From: Tragulus kanchil | Taxonomy: Eukaryota > Chordata > Mammalia > Artiodactyla > Tragulidae | DNA: 64,000 nucleotides | Assembly: GCA_022376925.1 (NCBI GenBank) | Contig: JAIOJX010000004.1 | Span: forward strand, 120,243,123-120,307,122 | Reading direction: 5' to 3' | Shown: positions 35,360-48,420 of the stretch, piece after piece | Position numbering within the stretch: position 1 is the stretch's first letter | How the letters are laid out: the number at the start of each line of letters is the position of its first letter | The notes under the pieces: model-generated | The model's database searches: none | What the model was told of the DNA's origin: nothing | Seen by the model: the letters and a program-made list of their open reading frames with translations, nothing else | Program-made: the position numbers and the translations under genes

Positions 35360-37133
35360 AATTTTTTTAGATCATTGCTGTTTCTTTCTTTTTTGTTGTT
35401 GTTTTGTTTTACCTCTTTTAAACTGTTTCAACAACAGCATAATAAATTCACAGTTGAGAGGGGGAGTACTGCTCAAACGTTAAAGAGGGAATGCACTGCT
35501 TTAGAAATTAATGGAGAAGTCTGATGTAATGAAGCCTTTGCAGTTCTTCAGAGAAATGTGATAGATTTCACTAAAGATGTTATTTATAGAACAGCCTTTC
35601 CCTTAGCTGAAGCTCAGATGCTGAATTTCACAATGAATCTGCTTCTGTTAACCACTGTCTTGTTCATGGATTTTTCCTGAAGAATTAAGATGCTCTTGAG
35701 GTGTAATTAATATTTGGGCAAAAGTGTCAGAGAGCAAATGATTGATCATTATGTATATATTCTTAATTGATTTTGGAGTTGAGACCTAGGTTAATATAAA
35801 ACTAATATCTTTATGTTTCTTAATCTGTTACCTTTTTGGCTACATATATATGATAAAATTACTTCTCAAGAATAGGTAGTTTTAGTAACTTATACGTAGT
35901 TGAGAAATATTCATTTGTTAAAAATTTTTCTCCACTATTTTTCAAATTATTTTTTATTGTAGTTCTTTTCTTCCAGTCACCTTTCTGGTCTTTAATGAAA
36001 GGGGTATTTTTATATAAATTATTGGTGACATTGCTCAGAGTCATCCTCTAGTTACTAAGTTGCACAGGCCAAAAAGTAAAAAATAATTCCCAGAAATAAA
36101 TATTACTGCTGAGAGGAATATCATGTGAAAATGAAATGTCCTATAGTAATGACATTTCATATGATGTTGACTGTGATCTGAATCAGCAATACCTTTTGTG
36201 GTCAGTGGTTGCCTTCTTTTTGAAAATAAAGATAACTTTTGTCCATTTCAATCATTTCCTACCACTTTCTAATTCTTCATGATTGTTCAGGAGTAATAAT
36301 TCCATAGTGATATCTAAGAGTTCTATTAGTATCTTGGGATTTTACTCATTTTTATATAGATTTTACCGTATATCCAATTCCTTCATGGAAAAAATAAACA
36401 GTGTTAGATTTTGCTAAAAGTCTGTGGAAGCATTTTGTTGTACATTTGATATGAAATTAGATATGTAATAGTAAGAGCATGATGTATTTTTTGCCATTTA
36501 GTTGTAGATTAGTTATTTGTTCAATATTGTTCACTAGCTAGTTTGTTATTGCAATAACCAACCAGGCATTTGGGCAGAAAATTCTGACAATCAGACATGT
36601 ATATCACAGAATGCAAAATGGCTTTCCCAAATTTAGGCTCATGAAGAAGATAGATTTAATGGCTATTATAGAATACTAGTGTATATCAGAGTTTTGCTTA
36701 AGAATAGGGATAATGAGTTGCCATTCTGTAAATTACTAAGATCTGTATGCTTAAGATGATGTAATTTAGTTTTCTGTGCATGGTTTTCAAAAATAGTATG
36801 ATTCCTTTTCTCTTTTTCTAGCAAATGCAAAACCCATAGAAATGAAAATTAGCTGCAGCTGTGATTTTATGAATGGTTTCCTAGAAACCACATTGAAGGA
36901 AAATTCAATCCACAAATGAGTTTTATACTGCTCTTCTAAGCACGTGCAGATGGGAGGATGTGAATTCAAAATACATTAAATATATTTTTTGAAGATGATA
37001 GTTACATTTTTTCAAGTTTAATGTAATGTTTAAATAAGCCTTTGGAAATCCTTATGGAATGAGCAAACATACATATTTGAGCAATGGAAGCTTTAGCAGT
37101 TGCCCGTTAAAATGAAAAGCTCACCTATTACAA
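35360..37133. other. Anonymous AT-rich intergenic DNA
   Basis: No gene or repeat family recognised. Its second half is the left copy of D12. Confidence 0.5.
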
Positions 37134-38325
37134 TGTTTTGTTGTTTAGTTGATAAATTGTGTCCAGCCCTTTATTGGACTCCATGGACTGCAGCACACCA
37201 GACTTTCCTGTTTTTCCCTGTCTCCCAGAGTTTGCTCAAACTCATGTTCACTGAATCAGCAATACCTTTTGTGGTCAGTGGTTGCCTTCTTTTGAAAATA
37301 AAGATAACTTTTGTCCATTTCAATCATTTCCTACCACTTTCTAATTCTTCATGATTGTTCAGGAGTAATAATTCCATAGTGATATCTAAGAGTTCTATTA
37401 GTATCTTGGGATTTTACTCATTTTTATATAGATTTTACCGTATATCCAATTCCTTCATGGAAAAAATAAACAGTGTTAGATTTTGCTAAAAGTCTGTGGA
37501 AGCATTTTGTTGTACATTTGATATGAAATTAGATATGTAATAGTAAGAGCATGATGTATTTTTTGCCATTTAGTTGTAGATTAGTTATTTGTTCAATATT
37601 GTTCACTAGCTAGTTTGTTATTGCAATAACCAACCAGGCATTTGGGCAGAAAATTCTGACAATCAGACATGTATATCACAGAATGCAAAATGGCTTTCCC
37701 AAATTTAGGCTCATGAAGAAGATAGATTTAATGGCTATTATAGAATACTAGTGTATATCAGAGTTTTGCTTAAGAATAGGGATAATGAGTTGCCATTCTG
37801 TAAATTACTAAGATCTGTATGCTTAAGATGATGTAATTTAGTTTTCTGTGCATGGTTTTCAAAAATAGTATGATTCCTTTTCTCTTTTTCTAGCAAATGC
37901 AAAACCCATAGAAATGAAAATTAGCTGCAGCTGTGATTTTATGAATGGTTTCCTAGAAACCACATTGAAGGAAAATTCAATCCACAAATGAGTTTTATAC
38001 TGCTCTTCTAAGCACGTGCAGATGGGAGGATGTGAATTCAAAATACATTAAATATATTTTTTGAAGATGATAGTTACATTTTTTCAAGTTTAATGTAATG
38101 TTTAAATAAGCCTTTGGAAATCCTTATGGAATGAGCAAACATACATATTTGAGCAATGGAAGCTTTAGCAGTTGCCCGTTAAAATGAAAAGCTCACCTAT
38201 TACAATGTTTTGTTGTTTAGTTGATAAATTGTGTCCAGCCCTTTATTGGACTCCATGGACTGCAGCACACCAGACTTTCCTGTTTTTCCCTGTCTCCCAG
38301 AGTTTGCTCAAACTCATGTTCACTG
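36178..38325 (+). repeat. Tandem duplication D12 (offset 1072)
   Basis: Segment 36178-37254 is followed by 37250-38325, sharing 'ctga' at the junction. The junction falls inside a BovA-type SINE, whose left copy is cut off at 'tcatgttcactga'. One T differs in the run near 36220/37291. The rest looks identical. Confidence 0.95.
37134..37254 (-). mobile_element. BovA-type SINE truncated at a duplication junction
   Basis: It reads exactly like the first half of the element at 38206 and stops at the D12 junction, not at a poly(A) or target repeat. The truncation is therefore due to the duplication. Confidence 0.88.
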
Positions 38326-38465
38326 AGTCAGCGATGCTATCCAATCATGTCATCCTCTGTGGCCCCCTTCTCCTCCAGCCCCCATCTTTCAGAGCATCAG
38401 GGTCTTTTCCAGTGAGTCAGCTCTTCATATCAGGTGGGCAAAATATTGGAGCTGGAGCAATGCAA
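38206..38465 (-). mobile_element. BovA/BovB 3'-end SINE
   Basis: On the plus strand: 'ttgtttagttgataaattgtg', 'ccatggactgcagcacacc', 'ctcaaactcatgttcactgag', 'gatgctatccaatcatgtcatcctctg', 'catcagggtcttttcca', 'ctcttcatatcaggtgg'. This is the reverse complement of the BovB/BovA 3' unit. Non-coding. Confidence 0.88.
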
Positions 38466-38867
38466 TACAATAATTACCTGTTTTTTAAAAAATAAAGCCA
38501 ACTGTCATTGGCTTCTTTATTTACCACAACTTTCACTTATCACAAACCGGCAACTCCCATATTATCTCTCCCCCTCCCACATATTATTTCTTAATGAAGG
38601 ATGATTATCATAACTTACTTCTCTCATTAAATCTAGATTTATATAATTTATTTATAGAATGTTTATTATTTAAATTTTTACCATTCGCTAGGCATAGTTA
38701 TTTAGTAGTTTGGCTGAAAAATCAAAATAACACAGAAAACATGGCTTTTTAAAGTTTACAAAGTTCTTGAGAGGATAAGAGATGTATCTCAATTGCCTAA
38801 AAATAGACTACATTTTCATTTTAGAAGCTAAGGAAGTTACTTATCAGAGTGATTTTGGATATACTGT

Positions 38868-39060
38868 GTGTGTGCACTAAGTCCCTTCAGTCATGTCTGA
38901 CTCTGTGAAACCCTGTGAACTGTAGCCTTCCAGGCTCCTTGGTCCATGGAATTTTCCAGGCAGGAACACTGGAAAGCATTTCCATGCCCCCCCAGGATAT
39001 CTTTTCAATCTAGGGATCTAACCTGCATCTCTTATGTCTCCTGCACTGCCTGGGAAGCCC
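38868..39060 (-). mobile_element. Bov-tA SINE
   Basis: The plus strand shows 'cactaagtcccttcagtcatg', 'ccaggctccttggtccatgg', 'tttccaggcaggaacactgg', and ends with the complement of a tRNA-Glu head (ctgcactgcctgggaagccc). Diverged and non-coding. Confidence 0.85.
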
Positions 39061-39284
39061 AATGATAGATGATAGGAAATTCTAAAGCCATTTATTAAGT
39101 TTATAATTTTTGAATGCTGGAAAAAAGCGATACTAGTAGATGCTTATGACACTGTACTATGTGAACATATCATATTTAAATAACCTAGTTTTTTCCTTCA
39201 ACAAAATTTCTATTCTGTTTGAGGAAAAAATATAGAAAATGTATCATGTCTGGAATACAGTTACGCATTTTACAGAGCTTCTCT

Positions 39285-39550
39285 TAAAATTTTCATTTTA
39301 TATTGGCATAAAATTGATGTATGTGTATTGTTAGTTTCAAGTATACAGCAAAGTGATTCAGTTAGATATATACGTATATCAATTTTTTCAGATTCTTTTC
39401 CTGTAAAGATTATTACAGGATGATTGAGTAGAATTTCCTGTGCTATATCCTATATAGTAGGTCCTTCTTGATTCATCTATTTTATATGTAGTACTGTGTG
39501 TATGTTTATCCTAATCACTTAACTTATTTCTCCCTAACCTTTTCCTCCCA
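39285..39550 (-). mobile_element. Antisense L1 3'-end fragment
   Basis: The order 'ttatattggcataaaattgatg', 'tcaagtatacagcaaagtgattcag', 'gtagaatttcctgtgctatat', 'tagtaggtccttcttgattc' fits the same L1 3' region as at 51.1 and 52.2 kb, on the minus strand. Confidence 0.75.
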
Positions 39551-39579
39551 AGTCTTTTTTTTTTTTTTTTTTGACATCT

Positions 39580-39862
39580 TTTTTTGCTTTTTTATTTTTT
39601 AATTTTTAGCCTCTTTTCACTGATTTTCCGTCCATTCATTTTCATCCATCTTTATTCTTTGGCCTGTGTGGGCCTCCCATTGCCATGGTCTCTCACTGCA
39701 GAGCACTGGCTCTGGGTGCTTGCACTCCAGAGCACTGGCTCCTAATTGGGCACACTGGTCCAGCTGCTCCATGGCACATGGTATCTTCCCGGACCAGAGA
39801 TCGAACTGGAGCCCCTTGCACTGCTACGCAGACTCTTTACCCATTGGACCACCAGGGAAGCC
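39580..39862 (-). mobile_element. CHR-type SINE, short form
   Basis: The minus strand starts with the tRNA-Glu head (complement of caccagggaagccc, 39849-39862) and carries the family body. It lacks the C-rich box: the body runs through 'cctcttttcactgattttccg' into A/T. Diverged. It directly follows the L1 piece and was probably inserted in it, since 'tatgagtctgtttta' continues the L1 pattern afterwards. Confidence 0.82.
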
Positions 39863-40239
39863 CCTATGAGTCTGTTTTACAGAGCTTCTTTTGAAAAGAT
39901 AGTGAGATATGAATAGATGATTGATAGAATATTGGATTGACATACAACAAAGTTCCTGATTAAAAGAATTAATATCAACTTGAAAGACAATTCTCTGTCC
40001 CATGTATAAAAACATTTTTATATATTTCTCTGATGAAGACATTGAACGTTTATTTACCGGATTTGTAGATGAAAAGATTCTTGACATACTAAGACATGGC
40101 TTGACACATGAATCAGGATCTAAAACATTGCCGCGACCAAGAATGATCCATCAACTCAAACCAAGCAGATTTTAATAAACATGGATGCATTTGCTATGTT
40201 AGTGTTAAACACACTCTCTGTATGTTAAGATATAGATAA

Positions 40240-42500
40240 GCAATATGGATATTTTCATATATCAGAATATGAACATGAAGTCATGTGGAGAATACTCAAT
40301 AGACGATAAGTTTTATGTGAATGTTCAGCCTGACTGGGTAGGGACACTGCTAATTTGATGTCACAAAGCTTCTTTAACTAATGGATACTCACACTAGTAT
40401 ATTTTGTCTATTCAATAGCTTATCTTCTTCCCTTAGCATAAATAGCTAATTTATGTCAGCATAGTAGAAGCCAGAAATTCACCATCAATGAAAATTTTCT
40501 ATTTTCCTGCGTCTACTGTCCTATAGCTCCTGTGTCCTCATTTGTTTATACAGGATGTTTAAGAGTCAGCCTCCACTTTTGTGCCCCCTTCATATTCAGT
40601 TGGTCCTGTGTATTTTGTCAATACAGGTGGAGGTATATAGAGCTGGTTTGGAAGTGAGTAAAAATAGCCATGTTCATTCATTCATTCATTCATTCATGTA
40701 TTCATGCCTACATTCCTTCATTTAATAACTGAAAAGAAAAATGGTTATCAAACGAAAGCCACAAGAATGTGTTTTCAATGGGGTAGATTCCCAGTAAAGA
40801 GATAAAAAATTCTAACAGAATTAGAATAAAATGTAGACTTTTAAGTGACAAGAGAAATAGATAAATAAAATAATAGTAAAAGTTGCTTTCTAAAGGAAGT
40901 AATTAGTTTATCATTAGTTAGGTAAGAAAGGTAAACACTACCATAGACTTTCCCCTAATGTGTTCTTCTAAGTTTATTTTAAAGTAGTATCTCTCTTTGA
41001 ATAGAAGCACTGTAAAAAGTAAACTTTTGGCTTTGGGATACAGAAGTCTTGATTGTCATCTTGATTTTGAAATGGTTGCTTATTAACTTACCAAATTCAG
41101 TGCAGCAGCAATCATTCTGAATATACATCTAAACTCAAAATGTTTTTCCTTATGGGAGGAAGAAGAATCTAAAATTAGAAAAGTGACATTACTCTTCAGG
41201 GAAGGAGGGAAAGATGTCACTTAGCAACCCTTGGCACTGTATTTTATTTAAAATGCAATCATATTTGAATTTTGTTAAAAAACTTTATGATACTTTAGAA
41301 TCAAGTTAATTTATACCACAAAACCAGTTTGACTGGAGTTATTTTACTTTGATTCAAGTTGAGGTTAACAATATGGATATTTTCATATATCAGAATATGA
41401 ACATGAAGTCATGTGGAGAATACTCAATAGACGATAAGTTTTATGTGAATGTTCAGCCTGACTGGGTAGGGACACTGCTAATTTGATGTCACAAAGCTTC
41501 TTTAACTAATGGATACTCACACTAGTATATTTTGTCTATTCAATAGCTTATCTTCTTCCCTTAGCATAAATAGCTAATTTATGTCAGCATAGTAGAAGCC
41601 AGAAATTCACCATCAATGAAAATTTTCTATTTTCCTGCGTCTACTGTCCTATAGCTCCTGTGTCCTCATTTGTTTATACAGGATGTTTAAGAGTCAGCCT
41701 CCACTTTTGTGCCCCCTTCATATTCAGTTGGTCCTGTGTATTTTGTCAATACAGGTGGAGGTATATAGAGCTGGTTTGGAAGTGAGTAAAAATAGCCATG
41801 TTCATTCATTCATTCATTCATTCATGTATTCATGCCTACATTCCTTCATTTAATAACTGAAAAGAAAAATGGTTATCAAACGAAAGCCACAAGAATGTGT
41901 TTTCAATGGGGTAGATTCCCAGTAAAGAGATAAAAAATTCTAACAGAATTAGAATAAAATGTAGACTTTTAAGTGACAAGAGAAATAGATAAATAAAATA
42001 ATAGTAAAAGTTGCTTTCTAAAGGAAGTAATTAGTTTATCATTAGTTAGGTAAGAAAGGTAAACACTACCATAGACTTTCCCCTAATGTGTTCTTCTAAG
42101 TTTATTTTAAAGTAGTATCTCTCTTTGAATAGAAGCACTGTAAAAAGTAAACTTTTGGCTTTGGGATACAGAAGTCTTGATTGTCATCTTGATTTTGAAA
42201 TGGTTGCTTATTAACTTACCAAATTCAGTGCAGCAGCAATCATTCTGAATATACATCTAAACTCAAAATGTTTTTCCTTATGGGAGGAAGAAGAATCTAA
42301 AATTAGAAAAGTGACATTACTCTTCAGGGAAGGAGGGAAAGATGTCACTTAGCAACCCTTGGCACTGTATTTTATTTAAAATGCAATCATATTTGAATTT
42401 TGTTAAAAAACTTTATGATACTTTAGAATCAAGTTAATTTATACCACAAAACCAGTTTGACTGGAGTTATTTTACTTTGATTCAAGTTGAGGTTAACAAT
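40240..42500 (+). repeat. Tandem duplication D13 (offset 1128)
   Basis: Segment 40240-41372 is followed by 41368-42500 with a shared 'caat' at the junction. I noticed no internal difference between the copies, including the length of the TTCA microsatellite. Confidence 0.95.
40673..40697. repeat. (TTCA)n microsatellite
   Basis: About six perfect ttca units. The copy at 41801-41825 has the same length, although such a repeat mutates quickly. Confidence 0.85.
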
Positions 42501-42560
42501 AATTATAATGCAGAGGCATAAGAATAAGAACGTTTCTATTTTTCTATTATACATATCCCT

Positions 42561-44757
42561 CTTCAATCAGGCATGCCTTGAAAACACAACCCAGCTCACT
42601 TCTATATGGAAGAAGTCTCCAATTGCCTGAACATACACTATACTCCAAATGGCCAGAACATTTTCTTTTAAGTGCTGCTAGTCAATATCTCAATGTAATA
42701 GCTTCTCCCAACTTCCTCAAGATCTGATTTCAGCTCTGTTGGAAATACTAATCCAACGAAACAGCAGAAATTCTGTCTCTGAAAGATACACAGGGCGACT
42801 CTGACCTCTCAAGTGACTTTGCCCTGTCCATTGCTTGTCATAGTTCTTAACTAAGTTAACTTTTTCAGTTGGTTATACACAATAGATCAAAGAATATTTT
42901 AATATGGTGAAGGTCTTGCCAGACCCACACCTACATCGTACATCCTTAGATCACATAGATATAAGTTAAGAAGGAGAAAGTTGTCCTCCAGCAGGATACA
43001 TTGTTGTTATAAATGTTAGCTCTGGGCTTAAAGAAGTCTTAAATAAAATAGATTTATTATCATAGGTATGGCAATCAAAGTGAAGGCACCTTGGCTGAAA
43101 ATGTTTGCCCCCCACCCCCCCATCCTCCTCCTCCTTCTTGGAGACCACTGGCCTCCTTACCAAGTCTGCATATTTACCCTTTTCATTACTCAGGAAAAGA
43201 ATTCCTTTTTCTGGCTTATCTCTCTTTTCATTAGAAAATCTTTGTTTTAAACCTCAAGTACTAGAGATTATTAAGAGATGAGATCTATTCTTAAAAGACA
43301 GGAATTGCACTTTAGGAGATTCTTTACATTTATTGTTTTTTTTTTTTTTTATGCCTCCAGATATTCTCCTACCCTAAGAGAGTCTTCTCTATAGAAAAGA
43401 AAGTGCAACTTTACTAAGGCTCAGCTGTCAGAGGACAGAATTTGAGACTAAAAAAGAAGCTATTAATACAAAGGGAAATCCTCTAAGGGAGGGATTTCTT
43501 CATAAGAGATAAAAACTCAAATCTTAGTATAAAATCTACCTAAAACTTTGTCTGACTTATAAATTATGTATGTTGTTTGAGAAAGAGCAGCAGTTAGTCA
43601 CTGAAAGAATTGATTGGGGATTTAGCTGCTGTCAGCCTCAAAAAGGAAAAAGTTTTAAGTTCTTCAATCAGGCATGCCTTGAAAACACAACCCAGCTCAC
43701 TTCTATATGGAAGAAGTCTCCAATTGCCTGAACATACACTATACTCCAAATGGCCAGAACATTTTCTTTTAAGTGCTGCTAGTCAATATCTCAATGTAAT
43801 AGCTTCTCCCAACTTCCTCAAGATCTGATTTCAGCTCTGTTGGAAATACTAATCCAACGAAACAGCAGAAATTCTGTCTCTGAAAGATACACAGGGCGAC
43901 TCTGACCTCTCAAGTGACTTTGCCCTGTCCATTGCTTGTCATAGTTCTTAACTAAGTTAACTTTTCAGTTGGTTATACACAATAGATCAAAGAATATTTT
44001 AATATGGTGAAGGTCTTGCCAGACCCACACCTACATCGTACATCCTTAGATCACATAGATATAAGTTAAGAAGGAGAAAGTTGTCCTCCAGCAGGATACA
44101 TTGTTGTTATAAATGTTAGCTCTGGGCTTAAAGAAGTCTTAAATAAAATAGATTTATTATCATAGGTATGGCAATCAAAGTGAAGGCACCTTGGCTGAAA
44201 ATGTTTGCCCCCCACCCCCCCATCCTCCTCCTCCTTCTTGGAGACCACTGGCCTCCTTACCAAGTCTGCATATTTACCCTTTTCGTTACTCCTGAGAAGA
44301 ATTCATTTTTCTGTCTTATCTCTCTTTCATTAGAAAATCTTTGTTTTAAACCTCAAGTACTAGAGATTATTAAGAGATGAGATCTATTCTTAAAAGACAG
44401 GAATTGCACTTTAGGAGATTCTTTACATTTATTGTTTTTTTTTTTTTTTATGCCTCCAGATATTCTCCTACCCTAAGAGAGTCTTCTCTATAGAAAAGAA
44501 AGTGCAACTTTACTAAGGCTCAGCTGTCAGAGGACAGAATTTGAGACTAAAAAAGAAGCTATTAATACAAAGGGAAATCCTCTAAGGGAGGGATTTCTTC
44601 ATAAGAGATAAAAACTCAAATCTTAGTATAAAATCTACCTAAAACTTTGTCTGACTTATAAATTATGTATGTTGTTTGAGAAAGAGCAGCAGTTAGTCAC
44701 TGAAAGAATTGATTGGGGATTTAGCTGCTGTCAGCCTCAGGGAAAGTTTAAGTTCAG
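42561..44757 (+). repeat. Tandem duplication D14 (offset about 1100)
   Basis: Segment 42561-43661 is followed directly by 43662-44757. The copies differ by one T at 42862/43962, by scattered changes at 43185-43235 versus 44284-44332, by a T-run length, and at the very end of the left copy ('aaaaaggaaaaagttttaag' versus 'gggaaagtttaag'). Confidence 0.95.
43105..43140. other. C-rich pyrimidine tract
   Basis: A run of mostly C (cccccacccccccatcctcc) that is G-rich on the minus strand. Duplicated at 44205-44240. No function assigned. Confidence 0.6.
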
Positions 44758-44799
44758 ATAAGATTACTGTTTTGTAGGAAAAAAAAAAAAAAAGATTCT

Positions 44800-46195
44800 A
44801 AAGAAATGTAACAAAATCCAGATTTTCTTCAGTTTATCATTTTATGCACTCAGCATCTAAACAAAACACAGTAAACTTGAAGGAACTAGAAAATGTGAAC
44901 CAAGAACATAAGTGTTGAGGTCTGTGTGCGGGTTGGAAAAGAATTCCCAGACACAAGGCAGAGTGAGAGGAAAGTAAAGTTTATTAGAGTGGGGCAAGGG
45001 AAGAGTCCCTGCCAGTACAGTGGGCGGGCTTAAGAGGGAAAGTGGGAGACACTGTGAGAAAGCAGGCCTCACAGAGGGCCAGCTCAAGGGAGAGCAGACC
45101 TCAAGCAGGAGTCTTTGATCCATTTTATAACTAGGATCTAAGGAGTGGCATAGGGGTCTTAAAGATCATTGCTGATTGGACAGTCTACTGGGTGGAGTAA
45201 AGTTATGACTCCAGCATGAGGGAAAGACAGTAGGGTCCTAGGAGTGGCAAAGGGGTCTTAAGGATTGGGCAGTGTACTATAGCCCAGAGGAGGGAAGGGT
45301 CTGGTTTATCTCTTCTTGCATTCCAAGACCCTCCTTGTTTGCATTGTTCTTTTGTCCTTGGGCGTAACAATAAGGAGTTAGAAAACTGTGACTGACACTG
45401 ACAGGATTAAGTTGTTTCAATAGTAGATAAGAATTTTAGAGCAGCTGTTACATTTTCAAGAACTTAAAGAAAAAGAATCACATAATGAATGGATTCAGGA
45501 TTGAATTTTAGCAGAAAACACACAAATTATAAAAAGAATGACATGGAAATTCTAAAGCTTAAAAATTCCTTAGCTACAATGAAAAAAAAAAAATCACTGG
45601 GTAGGCTTTACAGAAAATTGGATGAGGTGACAGAAAACAAATTGGCAGCTAACTTGAAGATGGAATTTATCCAGCCTGAAGAACAGAAAAAATAAAAAAA
45701 ACAGATTGCAGAAAAATTGACAGCCTTTCACCTGGTGTAACATAATATAATTGGAATTCCAGAATAAAATGAGACATGAATTATGGCAGGAAAAAAACTG
45801 AAAAAATAATGGCTGAAAATTTCCCCAAAACATCAATTTACAGATGCAAGAAGTTCAATAAACACCTAGAGTGATGGATACAAAGAAAGAAAACCACATC
45901 TTAGGCACATCATAGTCAAACTGCTGAAATGTAAAGTTACACTATTTTTAATTATATAGAGAATATGATAAATAGCTAAAGAAACAAAAACAACTGTCAA
46001 TCAGAATTCTCTGTACAGAGATGGTCTTCTTCAGAAATGAATATGAATAAGCAATTTTTGATACATAAAAACTGAGAAGTTTCATCATTAACCTATCTAT
46101 ACTATAAGATACTGAAAAACAAGTTCTTAAATCTGAAGGAAAATGGTGCCAGATAGAAACCAAATCTACAAGAAAGAATAAGACTACCAGAAAAG
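44800..46195 (+). mobile_element. Old L1 fragment split by a solo LTR
   Basis: Both flanks of the LTR read as old L1-like sequence. On the right it includes 'taggcacatcatagtcaaactgctga' and later 'tcttcttcagaaatgaatatg' with 'acataaaaactgagaagtttcatc', an order typical of the 5' half of old mammalian L1 elements. Open frames (for example 45489-45695) are short and interrupted, so nothing is functional. Confidence 0.65.
44908..45374 (-). mobile_element. Solo LTR of an endogenous retrovirus, 5-bp target-site duplication
   Basis: The element spans 44913-45369 (457 bases). On the minus strand it begins TGTTACGCCC and ends CTCAACA, the TG…CA form of LTRs. The direct repeat ataag flanks it at 44908-44912 and 45370-45374. 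A TATA-like site (complement of ttttataa, about 45123-45130) precedes an AATAAA signal (complement of tttatt, 44980-44985). No gag, pol or env sequence adjoins it, so it is a recombined solo LTR and encodes nothing. Confidence 0.88.
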
Positions 46196-48420
46196 TTTAA
46201 AAATAGTAGTTTTATATAGTGTATGTGATCAAATACATATGCAAATATATTCATATTGTAGACTTGAACACTGAAAAGACATTGGTGGAAATGGTTTAAT
46301 TTCCAAAATTATTTAATGTGAAGCAATGAGATTTATTAAATTATATGTAATGTTTTTGAGTTTTGCTTTCTCTTTTATCTTTCTCATCTCGCAGGATATC
46401 ATTAAGAGGTATATTAAGATATTTGCAACCATTGTATGGATGAGGGTCAGATGTTTGTGCTGTAAGATAGTCTGTTTCATGTGTTCATGTAGCAGGGTAT
46501 AAATATCATTCATCTTTTTGTCTTATATTTTATTTAACAATTATTTTCTTTACTCATAGTGTTGCTAGATATGCATTCTTTCATACTAAGGGCATGATAC
46601 TTTTGTTTTCTGCTTTGTATTACACACTTTAGTTTCACAGCAAGTCAGCTGTGGCACTGAGCAGAACATGGATATTTTCTTTTGAAGATGAAATTGCTTG
46701 GTCTTAGTATTTCAGTAGCTTTCAAGTCAAGCGTATCATTTATGTACGTGTATGTTAAAATATGTATTCATGCTTAAAATGGGTTTTCACATTTTGGATT
46801 TTACACTTTGGAAGAAATGTTTAATTTAGACTGATACCTTTTCTTCTCTTTAATCTGAAAGGAAATCATGTCTTGCTAATCATTAGAAGGGCTATTTAGT
46901 AAATGAATTCAAAGCATAAGGTTAGTTCTGAAATTTCCAAAATCATTCTTCCCACCTAATTTTGCTGAACCAATTGAAGCATGCACGTTGAGCCTGATTC
47001 TTACTTTCTTTTTTTCTTGCTTGAAATTTAAAAGCCTCACTGATATCTCCATCTTCCTTCATAAACTCCGTCAATTTCTCCTGTGTCTTTCTTTCTTACT
47101 TTCCAGAGCATCTCAGGACTGTCCTAAAATTTCATACAGAAGCAAACCCCTGGAAAGCCCACCAGTTTTATCCAGTGTCAATGATTTATTGCTCCATTAT
47201 TTAAATAAACATCTCAGAACATATCGGTGCACATGGAATAGTAATTCATAGGTGTGTGGGCAGAAATCTCTGCTCGGTAGAACTGTATTTTCTTATAAAC
47301 TTTATATGTGATCAAATACATATGCAAATATATTCATATTGTAGACTTGAACACTGAAAAGACATTGGTGGAAATGGTTTAATTTCCAAAATTATTTAAT
47401 GTGAAGCAATGAGATTTATTAAATTATATGTAATGTTTTTGAGTTTTGCTTTCTCTTTTATCTTTCTCATCTCGCAGGATATCATTAAGAGGTATATTAA
47501 GATATTTGCAACCATTGTATGGATGAGGGTCAGATGTTTGTGCTGTAAGATAGTCTGTTTCATGTGTTCATGTAGCAGGGTATAAATATCATTCATCTTT
47601 TTGTCTTATATTTTATTTAACAATTATTTTCTTTACTCATAGTGTTGCTAGATATGCATTCTTTCATACTAAGGGCATGATACTTTTGTTTTCTGCTTTG
47701 TATTACACACTTTAGTTTCACAGCAAGTCAGCTGTGGCACTGAGCAGAACATGGATATTTTCTTTTGAAGATGAAATTGCTTGGTCTTAGTATTTCAGTA
47801 GCTTTCAAGTCAAGCGTATCATTTATGTACGTGTATGTTAAAATATGTATTCATGCTTAAAATGGGTTTTCACATTTTGGATTTTACACTTTGGAAGAAA
47901 TGTTTAATTTAGACTGATACCTTTTCTTCTCTTTAATCTGAAAGGAAATCATGTCTTGCTAATCATTAGAAGGGCTATTTAGTAAATGAATTCAAAGCAT
48001 AAGGTTAGTTCTGAAATTTCCAAAATCATTCTTCCCACCTAATTTTGCTGAACCAATTGAAGCATGCACGTTGAGCCTGATTCTTACTTTCTTTTTTTCT
48101 TGCTTGAAATTTAAAAGCCTCACTGATATCTCCATCTTCCTTCATAAACTCCCGTCAATTTCTCCTGTGTCTTTCTTTCTTACTTTCCAGAGCATCTCAG
48201 GACTGTCCTAAAATTTCATACAGAAGCAAACCCCTGGAAAGCCCACCAGTTTTATCCAGTGTCAATGATTTATTGCTCCATTATTTAAATAAACATCTCA
48301 GAACATATGCGGTGCACATGGAATAGTAATTCATAGGTGTGTGGGCAGAAATCTCTGCTCGGTAGAACTGTATTTTCTTATAAATTTCACACTTTTTAGC
48401 TAATGCCACTTAACAGGATG
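46196..48420. other. Anonymous AT-rich intergenic DNA
   Basis: No gene or known repeat family recognised. The frame at 46988-47251 (+) lacks domains and is disrupted by one base in the second copy, which argues against coding. Confidence 0.5.
46222..48385 (+). repeat. Tandem duplication D15 (offset 1083)
   Basis: Segment 46222-47299 recurs at 47305-48385. The few differences noticed are single bases near the right ends (ctccgtcaa versus ctcccgtcaa; atatcggtg versus atatgcggtg). Confidence 0.95.

Larger units (their letters stand above)
39863..42560. other. Anonymous intergenic DNA containing D13
   Basis: No gene or repeat family recognised other than a TTCA microsatellite (copies at 40673-40697 and 41801-41825). 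Confidence 0.5.

Noticed and set aside
44913..45369. Complete endogenous retrovirus
   Set aside because: Only one LTR is present between its target-site repeats, with no internal coding region.
46988..47251. 87-codon frame as an exon
   Set aside because: It has no splice-framed partners or recognisable domain, and a single-base insertion disrupts it in the second copy.
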